Shown here piece by piece: positions 12,785 through 21,241 of a DNA stretch of 64,000 bases. Below the pieces are notes generated by a model that was not told where the DNA came from, did no database searches, and worked only from the letters and a program-made list of their open reading frames with translations. The translations under genes were made by a program, and so were the position numbers. Positions within the stretch are counted from its first letter, which is position 1, and the number at the start of each line of letters is the position of its first letter. The DNA is from Notamacropus eugenii (taxonomy: Eukaryota; Chordata; Mammalia; Diprotodontia; Macropodidae): assembly GCF_028372415.1 (NCBI RefSeq), contig NC_092879.1:96415067-96479066 (forward strand), read 5' to 3'.

Positions 12785-12856
12785 ACATACACACACACAC
12801 ACAAACAAACAAACAAACAAACAAATAAAATAAAATAAAATAAAATAAAATAAAAT
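12785..12856 (+). repeat. Compound microsatellite (CA)n(CAAA)n(TAAAA)n
   Basis: Three adjoining simple motifs lie in the post-ORF1 region of HAL1 B, a place where copy A has (GATA)n. Confidence 0.95.
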
Positions 12857-13580
12857 GAAAATTAAGGGGTGAAGGAGGAAAATACCGGGACAAGAAATGT
12901 CATAATGAAATGGGGCAGGCTATAATCCATAAAAGAGATAAGAAAAATCTTATTCAATAGAGGAGATAAGGGAGAAGGGAAGGGGGATAATAAAGCTACT
13001 CTCCCCACATGTGGCTGAAGGAAGGAATAATATGCTCACTAAATTTGATATGAAAATTTATATACACCACAGGAAAGTAGGAGAGGAGGTGACAAGTGGA
13101 GCAAAGGGAATGTCAGAAGGGAGGGCAAATGGGAGAAGGGAGTCACTACAAATAAACACTTTCGAGAAGGGACAAGGTCAATTGTAGGGGGGAAAATAAG
13201 GGGGATAGGGTAGGTCAGAGGGCAATATAATTAGTATTACACAACATGATTACTATGGAAGTCTTTTGCAAAACAACACATGTTTAGTCTGTATTGAATT
13301 GCTTCCCTTCTCAGTGGGGCTGGGGAGGGAGGGGGGAGGGAGAGAAGTTGGAATTCAAAGTAGTAGAAATGAATGTTGAGAATTTTTACTGCATATAATC
13401 GGGAAATAAGAATTACAGGGATAGGGGTATGGAAATTTATCTTGCCCTGCAAGAAAAGAGAGAAGATGGGGATAGGACAGGGGTATGATGGAGGGGAGGG
13501 TACATTGAGGGAAGGAGCAACCAGAATGCAAGGTATTAGGAAGTGGGGGGAGAGGGGTGATGGGGAGAAAAATTGGTCAT

Positions 13581-14570
13581 GTTACAAAGTGATGTAAAAG
13601 CAATTAGTATTAAAACAATAGACTGAATTAATTACTGAGAATAAATCAATGACATCTTTAGTTTGGAGAAAAGAATTTCAGTCTAACTTTCCAAGAGGAA
13701 GGTAACCTCTGATAAAATTTGGCACTGATGGAAAAGTCAAGGTTTTAATGGTAACTTAGATTTTAGGATTGCCATTTAATCAGGAACTAGAACATGTATA
13801 GAAAGGCATGTAAGTCACTTAAGACCTGCCTCAAAAGATGTCCCTTAGCCAAAGTGAAACTATAATCATATTTTAAACCTGGTTATAGGAACTTACCATT
13901 TTTAGATGCTATGGGACTACTAAGTGACTGTTCTTCTGAGTGTAACTCTAGGTATGGGAAGCAAGAAAGGCAATCTGAACCTCCAATCCATGATGCCAGT
14001 AAGCTGATGAGATGCTGGTATGAACTGAATAAGGTGATCTCCAAGGAAGGGTGGGAGAGCGGCTGTTCAGCATGGGCTGAGGTGGGATTCTCCTGACTCA
14101 ATTTCCCCACTGACACCTGGCAAACTTTAAGCCTGACTGAATGCAAGTGGATAATCTAACCCTGCCTGGAATTGACATGAAGTTGGGGAGATATTGTATC
14201 CCTGCAAAGTCCTGACTATTGGTGGCAATTTCCTATACTCAAAAGGTTTGTAAGCTTAATACCAGATCTATTCAATTACAGATTATGAGTAGAGGAAAAA
14301 TCCGAGGTTGTCTAAAATTAAACAACTAGGCATAGGACTTGAGACCAACAAGAATAAGTTAGGGTCCTTTAATTCTTAGTAATACTGTGGAGACAATTAG
14401 GCCAAGAGCTTGTGAAGTCAGCAACATAAATATTATCTGTGTCTCAGTTGGTTAATGTTTTAAAAAAAAATTCTTTTGTGGTCCATATTGTAAATGCTTT
14501 AAAAAGAAGTATCACCTGACCAAAAGTCGGAATTGCTTTATCTGTTATAAACTGTGTTAAAAATAAATTT
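13581..14570 (+). other. ~1 kb of non-HAL1 sequence inside the HAL1 B insertion
   Basis: Sequence similarity to HAL1 A ends after GGGGAGAAAAATT near 13578, yet the insertion continues to the A-tail bounded by the second target-site duplication. No coding signature is seen in this kilobase. It ends with AATAAA immediately before the A-tract. Either read-through carried downstream genomic DNA, or another element was inserted. Confidence 0.55.
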
Positions 14571-14599
14571 AAAAAAAGAATTTCCATTTATAAATAAAT

Positions 14600-15970
14600 T
14601 TCTTTTACTAATGCAGAAGGTTAAGTGACTTACCCAGGGCCATGCAGTTGAAATGGGATTTGGCTTATGCTCAGATCACCTAAAATGGAGTCGCCCGTAT
14701 TGGAGATGCCTGGGACTTGGTTCTAGGAAACCAGAAGCCTGCTTCATGCATTCTCCATCCACCTACTGTTCAGTTGACAGAATCCTTTCCCCTCTAACTT
14801 CATAACTAGAACTGTCCACATCTTTTAATCGACCTAAGCCCAGCTGTGCTCTTTCTAGCTCTCACATAAAGATGAAAGATGTCTTCCCTCAATGAGTTGG
14901 CAAGCCAGGCCTAAGGTCACTTCTTTCCCCTCTTAGGCTCTATAGTCCCCAGAAATAGGGTTGGGGTTTTGGTTAGGTACAAGTTCAGGGAGGGGAATCC
15001 TTGACCTGGGAGCTCAGACCATGGGATCATGGAGCCTAGTATTCCAGGTCAGATGTTGCAGCCAGTCCAGCAAGGAAGCTGTGGGATCTAGGGTCCTAGG
15101 AAACTGGGAGAGAGGGAGAGACACTTTGGACTTGAATTTCATGGGATTAATACTATCTAGAAAGTGATTTAAACTGTGAACCTAATCCCTCTTCCCTCCT
15201 GAGACTAGGTTGTAAGAGCAGATTATGACCGTGGATGTTAGGGAGAAAGAATTATATGTCTGTTCTTGCTATTTCTCTGAAGTAAATATCTCTTTGTAAA
15301 AGCTAATCTGATGTCAAGTGGTTAAGTGAAACTAGGGTGCTACTCACTGGGACCCTAAAATCTGAGACAACATGATATGTGGGGGTTCTAGCTAGTGGCA
15401 GAGATGAGAGACTCCCCAATCCCCTCAAGGTACTATAGGACCTAGGAGGAGGTCCTCAGCCTGGTGTTCTCAAGCTATGTTAATGTGGCTTCATGAGCAT
15501 TTAAGTGTCTAAAAAAGATCTGTCCTTGTGGAACTGGGGTCTTTGAGAGATTGTTGCACAGACCACATCCTGCCCTGATGACTAGACCACTTCCATATGG
15601 AGGTGAGGGGAGCTGCAGCTACCTGAGGTGAATACTCAACTATACTACCTTGCTGCATATCTTGTGTTATGGCTAAGTAAACCTACTTTTGTTAACTGTT
15701 GAATGGCCCAAGAATGTTTAATTTTGTTCTAATATCACACTTAAATGACCAGAAGAGTACCCTGAGTCACAGTCAGATTATAACACCTGCCCAGATGGAC
15801 ATGAAAGCAAAGTCACTGTACCATAACTTTTCCATGAAACAAATACTAGGGAGGGTCCTGGCACTCCAAAAAGAGAGATAAGACGGGACAAATAAAATAT
15901 TGCTAATGAATATTAAAATATATTAAATAAAATTAACAAAGGGACTATAGAAACATATTCAAAAGATTGT
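14600..15970. other. Unassigned sequence, partly LTR-like
   Basis: A short reverse MIR trace lies at 14605-14660. The remainder has an AAGTAAATATCTCTTTGT stretch (~15281) followed by TGAGACAACA (~15362), which is reminiscent of an LTR end, but no bounding repeats or internal retroviral sequence were seen. No coding exon recognised. Confidence 0.3.
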
Positions 15971-15974
15971 GGAT

Positions 15975-16065
15975 GAATGAAAAAGCATTTATTAAGCTCT
16001 CACTATACATCAAACACTCTTGTAGGTACTGAGGATACAAATAGAAAATTGAGATGTGCTAGATT
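15975..16065 (-). mobile_element. L2 3' end
   Basis: AGCATTTATTAAGCTCTCAC and GTACTGAGGATACAAATAG. Confidence 0.65.
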
Positions 16066-16224
16066 TTAGATACACATCAAGGCATATGTCATCAACCATA
16101 CCAATGGATTACTTTGTTTTGCTTAATTATACTTCTTGGTTACAAGGAAAGGCCCTAAGGGGGAGGGAGGTGATAGATGGAGTCACTGGAGAGTGACAAT
16201 AATGTTTTAACAGGAAGCTCAATA

Positions 16225-16366
16225 CAACTTTTAGGAGTTAGAATTAGAATTTGAGCCCGACTTCTAGTCCTGATTCTACGGTTAGATAACTTTGTGGCTG
16301 ATGGGCCAATCCCTTATCCTCTCAGATTCAGTTTCCTTCTCTAAAAAAGAGGCAGTTGGTCTAGAA
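16225..16366 (+). mobile_element. MIR-type SINE, left part, split by the hAT element
   Basis: ATTTGAGCCCGACTTCTAGT, AACTTTGTGGCTGATGGGCC and CAGATTCAGTTTCCTTCTC; its TCTAGATGATCTCCAAGGAA continuation resumes at 16808-16870. Confidence 0.7.
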
Positions 16367-16807
16367 TTAGGGGTTCTTGATTTGGAATCTGTGAACTTTG
16401 TTTAAAAAATATAACTCAATATAATTCTTTTTCTTTACAATGGTCCTGAAAGGACCCCCTGACTGAACATCCCTTTCCCTCTGGATTTTTGGTTCTGTAA
16501 AGTCCTATGAGTCTTTTTGTGGCCCTCCATTACCACGGGATCTGGGAAGACATGTTCGTTATGTTAAATTTCCTTATTTATATCTTATTCCTCCTCTGAG
16601 GTCCTCCTACAATGGCTCCCTGAGGCATTGAGGGGAGTCTGGATTTTCAGAGGCTAGCCCAACAAAGCAAAGATCATAGAGCATAAACACTTGATGTGTT
16701 TAAAGATATAATTCTGAGAAGGGGTACATAGGTTTCACTAGACTGCCAAAAGGGTTCATCACACACACGCACACAATACATACAACACACAAGATCAAGA
16801 AGCCCTG
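16367..16807. mobile_element. hAT/Charlie-type non-autonomous element, 441 bp
   Basis: The ends are TTAGGGGTTCTTGAT and the inverse ATCAAGAAGCCCTG. Flanks GTCTAGAA (16359-16366) and GTCTAGAT (16808-16815) give an 8-bp duplication with one difference. The words TTCTGAGAAGGGGTACATAG and GACTGCCAAAAGGGTTC near the right end are characteristic of a mammalian hAT family. It lies within a MIR-type SINE that resumes after 16808. Confidence 0.75.
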
Positions 16808-16870
16808 GTCTAGATGATCTCCAAGGAACTGAATTCTAGCTCTGACATTCTGTGGTCCTATGATTCTAAA
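16808..16870 (+). mobile_element. MIR-type SINE, right part
   Basis: TCTAGATGATCTCCAAGGAA, CTAGCTCTGACATTCTGTGG and TCCTATGATTCTA form the marsupial MIR-like 3' segment, also seen at ~28650. Confidence 0.65.
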
Positions 16871-17694
16871 TTGCAACTTGAGATCAGGGAGTCTAGCTTT
16901 CCCCCTGGTATTTCTATGTCTTCCACAACTTCCATGATGCTCAGTCCATAATACATTCTAGCCAAATCCTTGTTGAAGGGAACTCAATAAAGCAACAGAA
17001 AGAAATGAAGCAATGCAAAATCTTTATAAATAACTCTGCCAGACAAAATCTAATCATGACTGATTATATATGGGCTAATGACAAATGGAACCTTTCCACC
17101 CTGCTGAAAAGCATTTGGAAAACACCCAGCTCTCCCAAAGCATTTTATTCTGTTGTCAAGTTCTTCAATTCTATCTTTCAAGATGGAGATTGATATTCCA
17201 ACCAAAGGACACTTGTGATTACCTGCTCTGTCCAATTGGACAGCAGAGCACCACTGAAAATCCTACTATTGTCCATCAATAGAAGGTGATCGCAACCTTT
17301 GGAACTGACTAAAGATGTTCTAACTTCCCAGTCTCCTTGTATGTAGATGAAATATCGTTGAGTTTAGTAAAATTGGTGTTAAAATACCTTTTTCTCATTA
17401 TATTGTCGATCACTGGAGAAGAAGTACACATAGAGACATGCATGTGCCCAAGAAGAGTTGGAAGTCAATGTCAGTTGAGAAATGTTATTGAAACAGTAGA
17501 GACAGAAAACAAATCCAGGAGAGTTTGGTTAAAAACCACATCATTGAGAATTTTCATTTGACTTGTCATTGTTTTCCTGGTATTTCAAGAAAGGAAAAAA
17601 AACAAGGATGCAGGCAATGGAGGTTGTTTGTTTTTTTAATCTAACCATGTGTTTCTAATTGTCACAAGAGGAAGGAGAATGTGGATATTCAGGG
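16871..17694. other. Unassigned intergenic sequence
   Basis: Short frames up to 74 codons with no domain; nothing repetitive recognised. Confidence 0.45.
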
Positions 17695-17815
17695 GAACAG
17701 AATCTTTACTAAGTGCTAGGTATTGTGTTAGGTTATGAGGCTACAGATTCAAAAAGGATATAGTCCCTCCCATCCACGTTATACTCTTGCCTAACTCAGT
17801 GGGGAAAAGGAGGCA
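17695..17815 (-). mobile_element. L2 3' end
   Basis: TTTACTAAGTGCTAGGTATT GTGTTAG, GGCTACAGATTC and a TAACTCAGTGGGG-type end. Confidence 0.6.
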
Positions 17816-17865
17816 AATTGGCCAATGTAGATTCCTGGTTTTAGGCCAAATTTGAATCATACAAT

Positions 17866-18040
17866 CCTTGGTGTAGAGCTGGAAGGGATGCAGAGATCAT
17901 CTAGTCCAACCTCATTTCATAGTGGAAGAAAATGAGACCCAGAGAATAGAAATGACCCATCCAGAGTCACACAGCTAACAAGTCAAAAGTAGGTTTCAAA
18001 CACAGATTCTCTTACCTCAAATTCCAGCGATCTTTCTGCT
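17866..18040 (-). mobile_element. MIR
   Basis: GAGCTGGAAGGGATGCAGAG, AGTCCAACCTCATTTCATAG, GAGTCACACAGCTAACAAG, and TCTGCTCTACTATCCCA at the end. Confidence 0.78.
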
Positions 18041-18823
18041 CTACTATCCCATGGCTAGGGGCTAACCTAGAGAAAGGAAGGGGAAGCAGAGTAACAAAGA
18101 GGAGAAAGGGTGGGGAAGGTAGCTTGCAAGATGGCACCTAGCTCCCTGCGTGCAGCTCAACAATTCCATTTCATTCAGCTGCTACAATTACAGAAGCTTG
18201 GAGCTAAAAGGGACTACAGATAGCTTCTTGTCTGATTCCTACCTGAGGTGGCCTTTGGAGGACATCTTTGGCAAGGAGAGATGCCATCAGCACTGGGAGA
18301 ACTCTAGGGACAGGCCCCCTTTTACTTGGGGCCAGGAAAAATGGTATGCTGCCACTTTTTCTAATTTGATTGCTGGTGGAGAAGGCCAAGGGCATCAGGT
18401 AGAAGGAAAGGTTGTTGGGGGCCGAGCTCTGTGAATTGCAAGCAAATGACTCATATTGTGGAGAATAAGAGAGAATGAGGCTGACTATAGCCTTCTCACT
18501 AATCAGACAAGATCTGGATCCAAGGGCAACACATTGGGGTGGAGACCAATGAGACAAAAGAGATGCAAACCTTCAAAACTCTCATTTTCCAAAACAAGAG
18601 CAGGCAATTCCTAGTACAGCAGGATCTCATTCATGGCAGGGGAGGTGGGGGGGGGGTGTTGCCCCTTATTTATCATATTCACATCCTTATGAATGGAAAG
18701 GAATCCAAGAGAAATATCATTCTAGAAACTTTATCTGATCAGCATTCATTTCAAGAGGAATTATTTAACACACAACATTCTTGGATGTGAGCATTTGTCC
18801 TAAGCAGAAGGTAGATTCATAAA
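18041..18823. other. Unassigned intergenic sequence
   Basis: A run of ten G at about 18648 and a reverse-MIR trace near 18190-18250; anonymous frames up to 117 codons on the minus strand without domain. Confidence 0.4.
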
Positions 18824-19120
18824 TGAGAAAGGGGAGAAGGAGAAAAGAAGAGAGGGAGAGAAGGCAAGAGAGAAAGGAAGAGGGAAGGAGAGAGATGGAA
18901 GGAGGGAAGGAGAGAGATGGAAGGAGGGAAGGAGAGAGAGAAAGAGAAGGAAAGAAAGGAAGGAAGGAAGGAAGCAATAAAGAAAAAAAGAAAAGAAAGA
19001 AAGGAAGGAAGAAAGAAAGAAAAAGAAAGAAAGGGAAAAAGAGGGGGAGAGAAAGAGAGGGAGAAAGGGAGAGGGAGAGGGAAGAAGAAGGGAACAGGGG
19101 GAGAGGGAAAGGGAGAGAGA
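18824..19120 (+). repeat. ~300-bp purine (GA/GAAA/GGAA) tract
   Basis: Almost uninterrupted purines on the + strand, with short internal repeats such as AGAGATGGAAGGAGGGAAGG. The apparent Arg/Glu/Lys-rich and Ser/Leu/Pro-rich open frames here are compositional. Potential triplex-forming sequence. Confidence 0.95.
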
Positions 19121-19492
19121 TCACAAGTGTTAGAAGGGAAAACAATCTTGGGTACTTAATTCACTTCTCCATTATGTGGGTCTTATCTCCTCCAACTAGA
19201 CTACATGTTTCTTGAAGGTGTGGGGTCTAGTTTTTCTCCACCATCTTAACCCATTATTTGGCACAGGAGCCACCACAAAGTTAGAGTTCAAAAAGTAAAG
19301 TAGTACCAAGGACCTTGGGACTACCGAGGGAAGACACTAAAGCTCTTGCTGGAAACTGGGTGAGCAAATGAAGTTCCAGTCGTGAAATCTCTCTTTACAC
19401 TTTGCAATAGGTCTTGTGGGAGGTGCTGCTGCGGACACGAAGACAGAAAGCCAACAGGATGAAATGTATTATTTGGGCTAAACAAATGTAGG

Positions 19493-19596
19493 ATGTGGCC
19501 AAGATGGTGGAGTAGAAGGACAGACCTGCTCTAGGTCTCCCCCCATAGCCCTTAAAATACCTGTACGAAATGACTCTAAACAAATTCAGATATTAT
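19493..19596 (+). mobile_element. L1/HAL1 5'-end fragment
   Basis: Contains GCCAAGATGGTGGAGTAGAA, then CCCATAGCCCTTAAAATACC and ATGACTCTAAACAAATTCA, the same 5' untranslated words as the HAL1 copies at 4839 and 10861. Only the first ~100 bp are present, and the sequence passes directly into the 14-bp tandem array. Confidence 0.8.
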
Positions 19597-20762
19597 GCAT
19601 TATTATGCATGGGCACTCATGCATATGCACACATGCATGGGCACCCATGCACATGCACACGTGCATGGGCACTTATGCATGCCCACACGTGCATGGGCAC
19701 TCATGCATGCCCGCGCATGGGCACACGTGCATGGGCACTCATGCAAAACCACCCATGCATTTGGCACACGTGCATGGGCACTCATGCATATGCACACATG
19801 CATGGGCACTCATGCATACGCACTCGTGCATGGGCACTCATGCATGCCCGCGCATGGGCACACGTGCATGGGCACTCATGCAAAACCACCCATGCATTTG
19901 GCACACGTGCATGGGGCACTCATGCATATGCACACATGCATGGGCACTCATGCATACGCACTCGTGCATGGGCACACGTGCATGCCCACACGTGCATGGG
20001 CACCCATGCATAAGCACACATGCATGGGCACCCATGCATGCCCACACGCGCATGGGCACTCATGCATGCCCACCCATGCATGGGGCAGACATGCATATGC
20101 ACACATGCATGCCCGCCCATGCATTGGCACACATGCATGGGCACCCATGCATGCCCACACGTGCATGGGCACTCATGCGTACCCACCCATGCATGGGCAG
20201 ACATGCATGGCACACGCACACATGCATGGACACTCATGCATACACAGACATGCATGGGCACTCATGCATATGCACACATGCATACCCACCCATGCATACC
20301 CACCCGTGCATTGGCACGCGTGCATGGGCACTCATGAATAACCACCCATGCATTTGGCACACGTGCATGGGCACTCATGCATACGCACTCGTGCATGGGC
20401 ACACGTGCATGTGCACTCATTCATACGCACATATGCATGGGGCACTCATGCATACCCACCCATGCATACGCACACATGCATGGCATATGCACGCGTGCAT
20501 GGGCACATGTGCATGGGCACTCATGCATACTCACCCATGCATGGGCACTCATGCATGCCCGCCCATGCATACGCAGACGTGCGTGGGCACTCATGCATAC
20601 GCAGACATGCATGGGCACTCATGCGTATGCACACATGCATGCCCGCCCACACTCATGCATACCCACCCATGCATACGCACACATGCATGGCATATGCACG
20701 CGTGCATGGGCACATGTGCATGGGCACTCATGCATACTCACCCATGCATTGGCACACGTACT
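19597..20762 (+). repeat. 1.17-kb minisatellite, 14-bp unit GCATgggcacNCAT
   Basis: Roughly 80 degenerate copies of a 14-bp unit (such as GCATGGGCACTCAT and GCATATGCACACAT) run from the end of an L1 5' fragment to unique sequence at ~20763. Higher-order structure is visible: a block of ~137 bp is repeated starting at 19695 and 19832, and one of ~207 bp starting at about 20454 and 20661. Much of it is alternating purine-pyrimidine. The + strand unit contains no stop in any frame, so three overlapping long frames result. These are a by-product and are not annotated as genes. Confidence 0.95.
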
Positions 20763-20944
20763 CTGAACTCTTTGAGATGATGCTGCCATAACACATCATG
20801 AACCTGCAACAAGGAAAAGGTCAAGTAGGATGGTGGCCTCTTGGTGCTTATGGAATGACAAATTAAGTGGAAAAATGAACCACTTGTGCAAAGAGAGCTG
20901 GGTCCTCTTGCTAACCAATTCCCTGCTACATAAAAGGAATTGAA

Positions 20945-21241
20945 AGAGGCGTTTTTATTTGTTTATTAAACCAATGTTATCACCCATAGCAAGCTGTGAA
21001 CTGCCCAAACCGGGTAAACCCTAAGGTAAACCCGCGCAGCATAAATTCCCGGGCGGAGGAAGCGGAAATACCCAGTGACCCCTGAATCCTCTTCCGGTGC
21101 TTTCTCGGCGTTCTTCCCTACCCAGATCCTCATACCTCCTCTTGCCCCGCGCTTAGAAAAGCTCACTCCCCAGATCTAACTTTGTAGCCCCAGCCAACGT
21201 TAGCTTTCCTGAAGAGTGAAGGGGGTGACCAGGTCTCCAAT
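20945..21241 (+). promoter_or_regulatory. Candidate promoter and 5' leader of the DCAF7-like retrogene
   Basis: The ~300 bp before the start codon has a local cluster of CpG dinucleotides (about 21008-21150, for example CCCGGGCGG and CCGCGC) unlike the CpG-poor flanks. It holds CTTCCGGTG at 21091-21099, a good ETS/GABP core in reverse, and a GCGGAAA at 21062. No TATA box is placed convincingly. The features fit a short housekeeping-type promoter, either carried from the parent 5' end or acquired. A transcription start was not identified. Confidence 0.45.

Larger units (their letters stand above)
10861..14575 (+). mobile_element. HAL1 copy B with perfect 17-bp target-site duplication and extended 3' end
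   Basis: Begins GGGGAGGAGCCAAGATGGCA at 10861 and ends in an A-tract at ~14571-14577. The duplication AAGAATTTCCATTTATA is identical at 10844-10860 and 14576-14592. The layout is a ~700-bp 5' UTR with GCAGCAGAGGCAGCAG repeats, ORF1 at 11564-12544, a microsatellite, a purine-rich 3' region to ~13580, and a further ~1 kb not found in copy A, ending in AATAAA plus A-tail. There is no ORF2. The exact duplication suggests it is younger than copy A. The last kilobase may be a 3' transduction or a nested insertion. Confidence 0.88.

Noticed and set aside
18765-19215. 126-130-codon frames rich in Arg/Glu/Lys (+) or Ser/Leu/Pro (-)
   Set aside because: Compositional effect of the purine tract.
19570-20791. 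Several long plus-strand frames (up to 391 codons) and minus-strand frames rich in Met, His, Ala, Cys and Trp
   Set aside because: They come from a 14-bp unit lacking stops on the + strand, so all three frames stay open at once. No conserved domain and no shared start; a repeat by-product.
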